DNA of 64,000 nucleotides from Zygnema cylindricum (taxonomy: Eukaryota > Streptophyta > Zygnematophyceae > Zygnematales > Zygnemataceae). The notes beneath the pieces were generated by a model that saw nothing but the letters and a program-made list of their open reading frames with translations, was not told where the DNA came from and did no database searches. Below, piece by piece: positions 33,712 to 44,518 of this stretch. The stretch is from contig JBBHKE010001155.1 in the NCBI GenBank assembly GCA_037447655.1, positions 391,961-455,960 on the forward strand, read 5' to 3'. The stretch's first letter is position 1; each line of letters opens with the position of its first letter. Position numbers and translations under genes: made by a program.

Positions 33712-34576
33712 TTGAGTGAAGGAGCGATTAAGTATTTTTTAGCGATGTTAGAGGATGTACCGAAAGCCTTTCCCCTCGTTGAGGAGGTCGCAGCGGGAGC
33801 CGCTTTGAGGGCTTTGCAATTAAGCCCCCGTCTTTCAGCCGTTCAACCCGTTACTACGGAAGAGCGTCGTAATCTCGTTCCCCTTATCAGTTTCTTTGAG
33901 AACTCTTGGGGATCATTCTCACTGAACGGTGTACACCCCACTCTTCCTCTCATAAACACCGGAGACAAACCCGTGATCCTCGGATCCGGTTTTGCGCTCA
34001 AGCTTGGTCTGACAACAGATAAGCTTCAAGCTACAGTCACCCAACTTCTTACTTCGACAGGGACAACGGAGCCGGTCCTATGAATCACAAAGGACCCGCT
34101 CATTTTTCGATTTCAAATAGGAACCGAAAATGAGTCCGTTGAAATTGTTATTCATGCATTAGTCACTAAATGCAATGATTACGAGTGTTGGGCCAAGATG
34201 TTATATTCCTAGTCGGTGGTGGTGTGGACATGCACGACTATATATTTTCTTATCGACTAACTGACTTTTCGAAGTGCAAAATCTGTCTTCCCCTTATTTC
34301 AGCCCGTCGACCTTTGCCCACTATGGCTCACTCGGCTACGGCTCTTCCGGCATTTTTGGGGAACCTAGTTGTGGAGGAAATTTTCCACTCTCTTTGGCTG
34401 AAGAGATCATACCGGATAGTTCTCCCTTACTCGAGCTCTTTGCCAAACCGGGTTTTCTTATCAATTCTCACAAATTTGACAATAATTATAAGTCCACATT
34501 ATCTATTCTATTAACAACTTTCCCTCCTATACCTAGAGTTGCAACAGATCCTTCAGGTTTCTTGCCTATCAGTTAG
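33712..34576 (+). pseudogene. Ty3/gypsy protease region
   Basis: LINTGDKPVILGSGFALKLGL at about 33950-34015 has the shape of a retroelement aspartic protease site, but the catalytic Asp is replaced (N-T-G instead of D-S/T-G). A frame change near 34180-34270 leads into the frame shared by the methyltransferase. The region between protease and methyltransferase is poorly conserved and holds stops. Confidence 0.55.
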
Positions 34577-34588
34577 AAGCCCGTACAA

Positions 34589-35578
34589 CTGAGTATTCAT
34601 ACGGACGGGGTCGTTATTTTCGATTTATTCGTCGAGATCGGAACTTCACTATTCTCATGTTTACGGAATGGTCTCCTCATCCGTCACTACTATGTAGTAG
34701 AAATTGATGCATTAGCTAGAAAAGCACAATTGCACCATTGTAATCTCTTGCGTTCACAATATCCAGAATTTTTTCCAAAGTCACTGTTTCTACATATGCA
34801 CACTGCTCTTCCCTAAGACATTTGCATCTTTAGTTGTCATCATCTATGGGATGTTGAACCGATAAACCTTGTTTTTGGAGGGTGGGAGTGTAAAGGCATG
34901 TCTCGGGCCGGCAAAGGTCTTGGTTTGGCGGATCCCCGTGCCAAATTGTTTTCTGAGCTTTTCAAGGTCCTTCATTTTCTTCAAACCATGGCCAAGCTTG
35001 TCGGATGCATTTTAGAGAACGTCGCCGCTTATAATGATCCTCGGCCTACAGTTCTGGCTCACTATAAGCGCTTAGAACACCTTATCGGACCCCCGCTAAT
35101 TATTGATGCCGCTCGGCATAGGTCCCTTGCACATCGGGTTTGCTCCAAATAAACGAACGTAATCGATGTTGGTAGTCTTCGTGAGGCTAATTTGTTTGTA
35201 AGACCTCCCACTACAGACATTACGACAGCTTTGCTTCCCTTTCACCATGTCGAGTCATGTGTCCAAACTGACTGCCCTCCGAATTACAACATTAATGTAC
35301 CTGGCCAACCACCTAAGGTCCTTCCTACTTTAGTGTCTTACCCTAATTCCCATGCATACTCTTATAACGGTCTAGGAATGCTCCGGAATAATGTCACTAG
35401 AGAGTTAGAGGAGCCTACCGCCACAGAACGGGAGCATCTCATGCATTTTATTCCAGGCACTACTGCGGCCCCCGGCCTTACGGATAGACATCGTTGCACT
35501 TTGTTGGGTAGGGTCATGGATCCTCTGTCTTTATCATTTGACTTAGGTCTCGGCTTTGGAGCTGGTCACTATGCATAG
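34589..35578 (+). pseudogene. Cytosine-5 DNA methyltransferase domain inside the Ty3/gypsy polyprotein
   Basis: One reading frame holds the ordered C5-methyltransferase motifs. Motif I is VIFDLFVEIGTSLF (34613-34654) for AdoMet binding. Motif II is YYVVEID (about 34688-34708). Motif IV is GGWECKG (34877-34897) with the catalytic Cys codon at 34889, followed by SRAGKGLGLADPR. Motif VI is LENV (ENV codons 35015-35023). A motif VIII-like DAARHRSLAHR follows. The tail shows GQPPKVLPTLVSYPNSHAY, EREHLMHFIPGTT and LLGRVMD, matching the target-recognition/motif IX-X end of retrotransposon-borne methyltransferases as I know them. Stops at 34814 (TAA), 35150 (TAA, at a normally Trp position) and 35576 (TAG) disable it. 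Motif IV has Glu and Lys where the family has Pro and Gln (PCQG). Length about 325 aa. It lies between protease and RT, in frame with RT. Confidence 0.85.
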
Positions 35579-35587
35579 AATCAACCC

Positions 35588-37353
35588 GTGCAACCAAGGG
35601 GGGTAGGGAATACGGCGGCTCCTTCACGTCATGTTTCCTCTCGCATCTCTCCTACTCTCATGGGAAATCCATTTCAATTTTTTCTCTTCCCTTCTCTCAC
35701 ACTTGCAATTAAGGATATCTATATCTATGATTTCCTCAACCCGAGTCAAATGTCTTGGGAAATCCCGGCCTATACAGCCGTTCAATCCACAATTTCATTG
35801 TTTTCCGGTTCGGCACCGCACTGGACAGCTGCATTTCCCACGCGTAGTTGGCACCACTGGGTGAACTGCCTGCAACAAATGCCGATAAAATACGAGTTAG
35901 GCCAATCCCTCATTGTTGATGAGCAAATCGCATTTGCTCAGGCCATGGAAGCTTTCACTATCAAGAGTCCTAAGACGCCCAAGTGGAAGTTCGGTTCCAG
36001 CCTCACGAAGGGGGAACATGCACTAATAAGTGACACTTTCACCTGTCATATAGATGCTTTTGCTTTCTCCATGAATGACCTTGGACGTCATTCTACTTAC
36101 AAAATGTCAATCGACCTTGAAGACGATCGACCCATCTTTAAGCCGAAACACCGTCTCTTTGAAATGGAATGGGAGATGATGGACAAAAGATGTGTGAAAT
36201 TGGAAGAAGCTGGTCTAATCTATCGGTCGGATTCCACCTTTGTTGCTCCCACAGTCATGCCTAGGAAAAAAGATTCCGACGGAAATTTTTATGAGCGAAG
36301 AATGTGTGGGGACTACCGAGAGCTCAATGCCTTGACCGTTCAAGACCGCCACCCCATGCCTCTAGCGGAGGAAATATTTGACCATGTAGGTGGTGCAAAG
36401 TTTTTTAGCATTCTTGACTTACGTCAAGGGTTTAACCAGATTGAAATTGAGGAAAGAGATAGGCATAAAACTGCATTTTGGGGTAGTGATGGTCGGTGGG
36501 AATAGGCAGTCATGCCTTTCGGTCTTAAGAACGCACCCGCCGTGTTTCAAAATGTCATGGATTCGGTGCTGGGTGGATGTAAATTTGCTTAGTGCTACAT
36601 CGATGACTTGATAATCACTTCCGCCACGGTTGAGGAGCACGCCCACCATATTGAGTGGGTTCTCACCGAGTAAAAGAAATTCGGGTTGAAGTGTCAACCA
36701 GCCAAGTGTAATTTCGGTGCGGAGGGAGTGCCCTATCTCGGCCATTTTATTATGGCTGAGGGCGTCACTCCCTTGGAAGCTAAGGTAGAGGTGATCACCA
36801 AACTGCTGGCCTTCACCAATCTCACTAGTCTGAGGGCTTTTCTCGGACTAGCCAATTATTACCATCGTTTTGTACTAAATTTTAGTACGATTGCTTCTCC
36901 CCTCAATGACCTTCTCAAAAAAAAAGTGCATTTTGTTTGAGGACCCACCCAAGTAAAAGCGTTTCAAAAACTGAAAACCGCCCTTTTCAATGTTCCCATT
37001 CTTCGACCTCCTAACCACAAGCTTCCCTTTTGCCTACAAACCGATTTCGGGAAGCTTGGAATTGTGGCCATTTTAACGCAAAGAGAGTTGAAAGGAGAGG
37101 AATACGTAGTGGCATACGCCAGCCAGAGCAATAACCGAGCTGAATCTAATTACAGCAGTTACGAGGATGAATGTCTCTTCGCGGTATGAGTATTGTTCAT
37201 TTTCGACATTATCTTTACGGTAAGCCTTTCACGCTCCAAACTAGCAATAAACCCCTTTATTGGTTGATGACCAACGATAAGCTTTCAAGGAAGCTTGCCC
37301 GATGGGCTTTAATTTAACAAGAGTACGACGTTGAGATCATCCATCGACCCGAT
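35588..37353 (+). pseudogene. Ty3/gypsy reverse transcriptase and RNase H
   Basis: RT blocks: MSIDLEDDRPIFKPKHRL, MCGDYRELNALTVQDRHPMP, FFSILDLRQGFNQIEI, AVMPFGLKNAPAVFQNVMD and the catalytic CYIDDLI (36593-36613; YIDD form). Then CNFGAEGVPYLGHFI and LRAFLGLANYYHRFV. A TAG at about 36503 stands where Trp is usual, and others follow near 36590 and 36672. RNase H: PFCLQTDFGKLGIVAILTQ, VAYASQSNNRAESNYSSYED, with a stop then frame damage to about 37350. Confidence 0.93.
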
Positions 37354-38077
37354 TTGTTAAACTTGAACGCCGACGGGATTTCTCGGAGTCCACTACCTTG
37401 GACAACTGATAACGTTGTCCAGCAAGATTACTACGAGGACGTGGTACGCGCCATGTCGGCTAGTTCATATATCACTTACTGGCTCTCTTCTCTTCCTCAC
37501 CCTCAACCAGCCACAGATCCGTGGCGCGACGGCCCATTAATCCTCTTCCTCTCCTCTCAAACCTTTCGGCCCGATACTAGCGCCGAGGAAGAAGACTGAG
37601 TAAAGAAACGAGTCAAAACTTATTTGTGGCTTGGTGGATCTTTAGTTCGATTGCTAGCGGACATCAGTCATCAGCATGTCCCCCGGCCAACCGAGCGCTT
37701 GTCCTTGATTGAGCAGATTTATACTGAGCTCAGTCACTACGGGACCAAGCGTACCTTGAGCCTTGTACAGGCATGCTATTGGTTGTCCGGAATGCAAGCG
37801 GATGTGGCGGCCATTCTACACAAATGCGCCACATGCGATCGATTAAGCACCTCTTTCTCTAATCGGGAGTTGTCCCTACAACCATTGCCCATCAGAGGAT
37901 TGTCTTATCGCTGGTCCGTAGATCTCGCCGGACCGTTTCCCTTATCTCGAAAGGGGAAACAATACATCATGATAATGATTGAAAATTTTAGCAAGTGGGT
38001 GGAGGTGGTCGCTCTTCCCCACAAGACCGCTAAATTGACCAACGCTGCTTTTAAAGAGCACCTTCTCATGCGTTATG
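37354..38077 (+). pseudogene. Ty3/gypsy integrase, N-terminal half
   Basis: It starts in LNLNADGISRSPLPW, the end of RNase H/connection (NADxLSR-type), and after a TGA continues with the integrase zinc module (HYGTKRTL, then HKCATCDRL) and the core start RWSVDLAGPFPLSRKGKQY (first catalytic Asp, about 37922). The frame is cut at LLMRY by the LTR insertion at 38078. Confidence 0.9.
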
Positions 38078-38817
38078 TGTTGTTTTTAGAAAGCTTTAGT
38101 CCTCTTTATGCCTCAACTGTGAGAGAGAGGTGTTCAGGACTTAAGCTATTTTTGGTTGAGTTCGGTTCAGTACTTACCGAAATTAGTGTGACAGTGAAGT
38201 TGGGAGTTCACGGTTCATTCACACTTGGGACACGTGTCGTCACTTGGGAGAATGCGTGAGTATGTCCTCCGTGGACTTACGGAAATTCGGCTGGACCACT
38301 GGACTTCGTAAAGTCAATTCTACGGTGCCAAATCCTCTAATCGGACCGCTGACAGCCGCCGCCAACAAATAGTGACGAGGCGTGACTAGATCATTATCAC
38401 TTTACGTTGTCTGAACTTCGGTGTAAATATTTGTGATAGAATGTTAGATGTACGGCTGGAATGCCTCCGTACAGCTTAGTGTAGTTTCGGTGTATAAAAG
38501 TAGGACTTAGTGAATTTGATTTTTAGGAACAAATGATATGAAAACTGTACACTCAGTTTTATGTAATTTCATTTCTACATATCTCACAGATTTGTGAGCG
38601 GAATTGATTGAAATTTTGTGTGTGTGTGTTCGTTTTTATGCTATCTACAGTGTGGCAAATTTTCAGGACGTTTAGAGCGTTTTTCTGAAAGTTATAGTCT
38701 GTCAAATTTGCTGTTCAGCCATCGGTATTTGTGGAAGCTTCCTCTCTTGATTTGTTCTACGATGACTACTGCTGCATCTTCTTCATCTTCAGTGCCAGCA
38801 GTTGTCTCAGAACAAAA
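38078..38817 (+). mobile_element. Solo LTR of copia family C, TSD TTATG
   Basis: 740 bp, flanked by TTATG on both sides (38073-38077 and 38818-38822). It starts TGTTGTTTTTAGAAAGC. Its end CTCAGAACAAAA aligns with the other family-C ends CTCAATATAATA and CTCAAATTAACA. It carries TATAAAA (38493-38499) and a gag-type ATG (38762) encoding MTTAASSSSS. It splits the gypsy integrase core, and excision restores MRYGALATDQ. Confidence 0.88.
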
Positions 38818-39353
38818 TTATGGAGCTCTTGCGACGGACCAATGTACGGAGTTCCGAGGGGAATTTTAAGAGATGTTAGGTGAAGCTTTAATTGATCATC
38901 GTCGAACGAGTTGTGATCACCCACAAGCCGATGGCTTGGCAGAACGAGTTGTCCAGAATTTCAAGCGGGCTCTCCGAAAGCATTATTTGGAGAAACACAT
39001 TGTTTGAATATTCAAAAAGTAGCTAGTTTACCTTTGCCTCTAAAGTCTGACACCATTTTTTTGAAGAACTAACTCGCCGTGCTTTGCTTTTTGCTCGTGA
39101 GATGCCCATGGCTTTTGATAATATACAGATTGCCCAACAACGAGATACTTTAAGGTTCGCCACCACGTGGAGTGGTAGTTACAAGCCACAACAAAAATCC
39201 TACCGGGTCAACGATTACGTGTACCTCCGACGCCAGTCGTTCAATACTTTGAACACAGATCTTTCACCACACATTCTTCGTGTGGTGGAAATGGATGCTA
39301 ACGGGATGTTAGGTTTACGGGGTGTGAATACAAGGATAATTCGAGAGCATTTA
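38818..39353 (+). pseudogene. Ty3/gypsy integrase, C-terminal half
   Basis: ALATDQCTEFRGEF carries the second catalytic Asp. After a TAA the block HPQADGLAERVVQNFKRAL carries the catalytic Glu (about 38944). Frame damage at about 39005-39080 follows. Then comes a long open frame from 39084 with a GPY/F-like region (YRVNDYVYLRRQS, HILRVVEMDANGMLGLRGVN) and REHLKNCAPCYLPDL. Confidence 0.85.
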
Positions 39354-39434
39354 AAGAATTGTGCACCTTGTTACTTACCGGATTTGTCACAGGATATGGA
39401 TCTGATGAGGATGCCAATCACAGAGGCTACGGAG

Positions 39435-39569
39435 TGTACCATATGCAGGCGATCAGACGGCGAGAATACCATGTGTTTGTGCGACCATTGCAACCACGGG
39501 TTCCACATGGAGTGTTTGGTTCCTCCATTGACAGCAGTGCCAACTGACCATTGGATATGCCATGGTTCT
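39435..39569 (+). other. PHD finger at the integrase C-terminus
   Basis: In frame with the integrase tail: CTIC, LCDHCNHGFHMEC and WICHGS give a C4-H-C3 arrangement with seven of eight metal ligands. The last Cys is a Ser here. The spacing CX2C-X11-CX2C-X4-H-X2-C and the conserved Trp before the last pair are typical of PHD fingers, which bind histone H3 tails. The open frame ends at 39632 in a G-run. Confidence 0.8.
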
Positions 39570-39605
39570 CGTGAGCTGCCGACGGTTTTGACCAGCTCTT
39601 GCAGG

Positions 39606-39625
39606 CTAAGAAGCGGGGGGGGGGA
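39606..39625 (+). other. Probable polypurine tract of the gypsy element
   Basis: TAAGAAGCGGGGGGGGGGAA directly follows the PHD finger and would prime plus-strand synthesis. The LTR that should follow is not recognisable. Confidence 0.4.
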
Positions 39626-39639
39626 ATTATAGAGGTCAC

Positions 39640-39824
39640 TTCACTCTAGGGGAGTATTCTTCTTTTTTTCTCCTTTGGTCATTTTCACCTTAATTCTTTA
39701 TCTTGATATATATACATTTTTCCCTTTCTCATTTTTTTTTCGTTTGTATATGTGGTTGTTTGCATGACTTTGTTGGTTGTGATGCATGTTCGCTCTTTCT
39801 AGTCTCTCATGCACGACAATTGGT
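39640..39824. other. Remnant of the gypsy 3' LTR or flank
   Basis: A short AT-rich, T-run-containing stretch between the gypsy end and an inverted copia fragment. No gene. Confidence 0.3.
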
Positions 39825-40703
39825 GCTTCAAACTTTGTTTTTAGAAAGTAGACTCTAGATTATCTGGACCAGTCATGAGTAATTAGCATCATGAACCTCT
39901 TACCTCCTACCGAAGGTACTGTAGCAGGTCCCCAAATATCTGTGTGGACCACTTTTAGTAATTCCTCACATTTATATGTGGCAGTTTTTGGAAATGGAAG
40001 TCGGTGAGCCTTACCTAGAGCACAACCACTACAATCATCCACCATTTCATTATCCCCAAACTGAATGCTTTCTACTACACCAAGTTTCTTCATTTCCTTC
40101 AGCTTATCAAAGTGCACATGCCCCAACCGCTTATAGCAAATCATCAAGTTTGGGACATCAATATAGTAAGCATTATTCTTTTTATTACTCAGGTTAAGCC
40201 TAAACATTCATTCGCTACCCTTATCTGCTGTGAAGTAGACTTCATCCCCATACTTAGCTGTATGGGGCTCCCTTTCTAGTGAAGGTATTAAACTTCTTAT
40301 CATCTAATACACAAGTAGAGACAAGACATTTGTTCAGCTAAGGGATATAAAGTACATCTGAGAAAGTGACTATGGAAGTCTTACCCTTTACTAAGAATTT
40401 TAGATCTACCGATCCAACTAGATCTGTAGTAAGTACTCTACCATCCCCGTACTCTATCTCTACAGTGGGGATCCTTTTTAACTTTGTAAATATTGCCTGT
40501 CACGACACATATGCATGGATGCACCTGAATGGATGATCCATCTTTCTTGTGGAGGTTACCGAATGGCTCCGAGAGCAGACTGCTGCTTTCGAGGAATCTC
40601 CTTCTCCTCCAAATTCTCGTCAAGAAAAAGCTATCTATCCTCCTCCTCAGAGGACTCATCCTCATTGGTCTCCCTTTTCACTTGTGTGACAACAAGTGCC
40701 TTC
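39825..40703 (-). pseudogene. Inverted copia fragment (gag end, protease, integrase start)
   Basis: Read on the minus strand: an acidic stretch before the protease, a decayed protease site (a HSGASMHMC-like block with the catalytic Asp lost), GAG-pre-integrase CYKRLGHVHFDKLKE, DDCSGCALGKAHRLPFPK, then HTDIWGPATVPSVGGKRFMM and KTKFEA. It is closely related to family 2. The next element's LTR starts exactly at its 5' side. Confidence 0.88.
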
Positions 40704-41750
40704 TGTAGAAATTAATTGTCCGTTTAAAGTATTTTCTAGGTCTAAATAGAAATATAGAAAAAAGCCGAGGCAGTCTACCTCTAACTTCTCTCTCCAACTC
40801 CCTCAAACTTGTCACCATTGAGAAATTGAGAGGAAGCTGAGCCATGCCACCTAGGCTATCCAGAGGTTTACGGGAAATATATATTAGTTAGGGGTTTATT
40901 CACTAAGGATATGTGTAGGCCACATGAATTGATCCTGGTACCTACCGGACCGCAAACTGTCGGTAGTCGTTAGCCTTAGCCGTTAAGTCTTTGGCTAGTG
41001 TTAAGTACAATATGGTTTAATATTTAATTAAACATTACAAAGAAGGATAATCCATTTAACTATAATTGTTTACGCGATACATAGATCCGGTAATGTAAAA
41101 GTACGGATTATGGTATGGATAAGAAACCAGTACCGCGCATTTATTTCTTAAGCCAAACGAATACCTTGCATGTATTTATTACGGCTACAAATAAATGTGA
41201 ATTTAATCGGACGGCCAGAATAAGCGCCGAGGTCGCGAAAGAAGATTTCAGCGGTTTTGGTCATCGCCACATCGGATGACACGTGGCGGAATGACATTGG
41301 ATCGAGGCATCTCCAAGGATTAAAGGAGCGAATCCGGATTTACCACGTGTCCACATTTAGGCCATGTCGTATAGAGTTCGTACAGAAAGTACACCGGCAA
41401 CTGTACTTTTTTGTATGGAAGCGTAATCTGATTGGCTCAGTACATCAGCAGATAGTCTGTGAGAGAGATAGGTTTTAGAAAAATTAGGAGATAGGATCCT
41501 CTCTCCTAGAGAGCTTCTGTACAAAAGGTCAACTTTGACCCTCCATAACTAACTACTCATGGGAGCAAATTCAGAGATTATTTTTGTTATCGACTCAAAG
41601 GAGTCTTGCCTTTACAAAGGTGAAGGTGTTTAGAGTAATTGTCTGCCAGGGTGGCAGTTGTTCTTGCTGAAACACAAAGGGGTCAGGGTTATCATAGAGG
41701 CTTCTTGGACGCTGTCCACTTTGAGGACTTATGGAGGTCTCAGAGTTTCA
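40704..41750 (+). repeat. 5' LTR of copia family-1 element 1b
   Basis: TGTAGAAATTAATTG...GGTCTCAGAGTTTCA. It contains an ABRE/G-box-type ACACGTGGC (41280-41287) in the U3 part. Confidence 0.85.
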
Positions 41751-42884
41751 AGTTATGGGCCCACCCTCTAGGGTACCCATTTTTAAAGGAACTGCCTTCA
41801 TATACTAGGAAAGTATGATGATAGGAGCTCCATGCGAAAAAAGGTTTTGGGGGATAGTGAGTGGACAAGTAGGACGTCCATCAAGTCTTGGAATTCCTCT
41901 AGGGTTTGAATGAAGCAGATTCACAAAGAAAGTAGATCCATCTTCAACGGAGGAGACAAAAGAAGGAGAGGTGGTGGACAAAGGAGCGGAGAAGGAAACG
42001 ACCACACCCATAGGAACTGATTCAGCATTCATGTCACATATTTCGAGGAACAAGGAGAACGATACTGAAATCTGGGAATTGAACAATATGGCAGCAAAGC
42101 ACTTCATCCTACTCCATCTCATGCAAGGACTAGCATGTCCTCATTTGCAGGTAGAAATGCCATCCGATCTTTGGATGGCTCTCATAGAGATGAACCGAAG
42201 TGGTACGATTTAGCAACAATAGTTGGCTAATCAGAAAGTTAAGGAGTATGTATACAAAGGGTGGAAGATAGTGGATTTTTGCAATGAGCTTGCTACACTC
42301 TTCATGGAGCTAGAGAGTGCGGGAAAAGATTTTAGTGAAAAAGAAAAGGTTAACTATTTACTGATGAAGTTACCTGATGAGTTTGAAAACATAGTCAACC
42401 GTGTGTAGGACTTGCCGGACTCAAGGTGGATATGGAACTCAATGGTAGGGATGATTCTCGTTCGGGAGAATACGATTGAGATTCGAAGGGGAGGAAAGAG
42501 TGGCCAAGCCTTGGCAACTGCAACCGATTAGAGGAAGAAGGATTCCCGGAAACTGGTCGGTAACTATGGGGGGAGGGAGCAAAAAAAATGAGAGCGACGA
42601 GTTCGAAACCAAGGGCTCCCAAAGGTTTATGTCATTTTTGTAAGAAACCTGGGCACTATATGGCAGAGCGCACTAAGCTAACGGAGCTTCGGTTAAAGGA
42701 GGGGCAAACCGGTGGTACCCTGAGAGGAAAGAAAAAGGCCCTTGTGACACACGTACATGAGGCGGAATCCGAGGACGAGGACGATGAGCTCTTTTTCGAT
42801 GAGGAGTTGGAGGGGAAAAACGAGGTCAAAATTCCAGGAAGGCAGAAATGTGCTTACGGTGGATTGAAAGGTGAAGCAGGCTAG
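41731..42884 (+). pseudogene. Copia family-1 gag
   Basis: The ATG lies 20 nt before the LTR end. MEVSEFQ then VMGPPSRVP reads through the primer-binding site, as in family 2. Stops follow at about 41808 and 41908. Later parts keep NNMAAKHFILLHLMQG and LLMKLPDEFENIVNRV. The nucleocapsid knuckle CHFCKKPGHYMAER has lost its last Cys. Confidence 0.85.
41751..41763 (+). other. Primer-binding site of copia family 1
   Basis: AGTTATGGGCCCA, one mismatch from the initiator tRNA-Met anticodon-arm site in family 2. Confidence 0.7.
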
Positions 42885-43514
42885 ATTGTAGATTCAAGTG
42901 CCTCCATGCACATGTGTAAGGATAGGCACCTGTTCACTAAGATAAGAAATATTCCTAGGAGCTGGTGGATTGTCCACCTAAATGAAAACCAATCGGTTAT
43001 AAGTGTGTTTTCAAATTTAAACTGAAACCCAGATAACACAATCGAGCGCTACAAGGCCCGATTAGTGGCAAACGGATTTACCTAAAAGGAGGGAATTGAC
43101 TATGAGGAAATTTTTGCCCCGGTCGTCAGATTTCCCTTCGTCCGCATACTTCTCAGTCTGGCAGCAGCGGAAGACATGGAGGTGCACCAGATAGACATCA
43201 TGAGAGCCTTTTTGCATGGAGAATTGGAAGAGGAGATCTTCATGCGACAATTCGAAGGATTTGTGGAGGAAGGAGAGGAGAGCAAGGTATGCCGACTGGT
43301 TAAATCTCTTTATGGTTTGAAACAGGCGCCTCGACAGTGGAATAAAACGCTTGATGAGTTTCTTATCGGTCTGGGATATATCCGGATCAGCTCAGATCAC
43401 TCAATCTATGTTTTTGAAGATTGGGAAGGTGTTATATTTATTGCAATTTATGTTGATGATTTGCTTGTTTTAAGTAAATCAATGGAAAAAGTTAATAAAC
43501 TAAAAATTGATCTC
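42885..43514 (+). pseudogene. Protease stub joined to reverse transcriptase (copy 1b)
   Basis: IVDSSASMHMC is a protease site in which the catalytic G is lost (D-S-S). At about 42957 the sequence jumps to the RT start (ERYKARLVANGFT after stops). RT blocks to YVDDLLVLSK are present. The frame is cut at 43515. Confidence 0.85.
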
Positions 43515-43768
43515 TGTTGTTTTTAGAAAGCTTTAGTCCTCTCTATGCCTCAGCTGTGAGGGAGAGAGAGCTGTTCAGGACTTAAGTTAATTTTGGTTGA
43601 GTTCAGTTCAGTACTTACCAAAACTAGTGTGACTGTGAAGTTGGGAGTTCACGGTTCATTCACACTTGGGACACGCATCGTCACTTGAGAGAAATGCGTG
43701 AGTATGTCCTCCGTGGACGTACGGAAATTCGTCAGGACCACGGGAATTTGTGAAGTCAATTTGAGAAG
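43515..43768 (+). repeat. 5' part of a family-C LTR inside copia copy 1b
   Basis: TGTTGTTTTTAGAAAGC onward matches 38078 onward for about 250 bp and then stops. About 190 bp of pol present in copy 1c (about 49350-49540) is missing here, so insertion was coupled to deletion or later recombination. Confidence 0.8.
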
Positions 43769-44506
43769 AGTGTGGTAGAAAGAGCCATAATCTTAGACGA
43801 GGAATTAGGTTCCGAAGAACAAAAGTTCATGCAGACTATTCCTTACAGGCAAGTAGTGGGAAGCCTAATCTATTTTATGAATTATACCCGTCCGGATTTG
43901 GCTACAGCTGTAGGAGTGCTGAGTAGAAGTCTAAATGCTCCCACTAAGAGAGATTGAGAGGCAGCTAAGAAAGTCCTTAGATATTTGATCGGAACTTGGA
44001 ATCTATGGTTGCATTTGGGTGGAGGAAATATTGACATCACTACTTCAAGTGATGCTAGTTATGGTGATGCTCCGATGAGGAGATGTACTTCTGGATGTGT
44101 ATTGTATGTTGGTGATGGAGCTTGTTGCTGGAGTAGCAAACAACAAAAGGTTATTGCTCAGTCCACCATGGAGGCTCACTATATGGCCTCTTGCTCTGCT
44201 GTAAAAGAATTGATGTGGGTCAAGTCTTTGCTTGGTGAGCTTGGTCACCGTAAGAGTGGTGTGCATTTTTTTTTTTGTGATAATCAAGCATCTATCGCTA
44301 TTGTTGCCGATCCTAAACATCATTTTAAAGCCAAACACATGGACATTAGACTCAGCTTTGTTAGAGAGAAGGTAGAAAACAAAGTAATCAGTTTAGAGTA
44401 CAGACCAGATAGCGAGATGGTAGCAGATATGATGACCAAACTTGTGCCTTCCCCTAAGCTAATTTTCTGCAAAGAGAAATGTGGTCTAAAATTAAAGAGT
44501 GACTAG
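43769..44506 (+). pseudogene. Copia family-1 RNase H (copy 1b)
   Basis: YRQVVGSLIYFMNYTRPD, RRCTSGCVLYV, VIAQSTMEAHYMASCSA, CDNQASIAIV and VADMMTKLVPSPKL. An in-frame TGA lies near 43956. The pol stop is followed by a purine-rich stretch and the 3' LTR. Confidence 0.9.
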
Positions 44507-44518
44507 AAATAATGGGAA

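Larger units (their letters stand above)
30904..39632 (+). mobile_element. Ty3/gypsy retrotransposon carrying a DNA methyltransferase domain and a PHD finger
   Basis: Internal domains in order: gag with a zinc-knuckle region (30904-33460), protease-like (33712-34576), C5 DNA methyltransferase (34589-35578), RT (35588-36940), RNase H (about 36960-37350), integrase (37624-38077 plus 38818-39350) and PHD finger (39435-39569). It is interrupted by two solo LTRs of copia families (31143-32185 and 38078-38817), each with a perfect 5-bp target duplication. Without these insertions the element's internal region is about 6.9 kb. Many in-frame stops show it is dead. The methyltransferase and RT blocks share one reading frame apart from stops, so they were part of one polyprotein. 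Confidence 0.9.
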
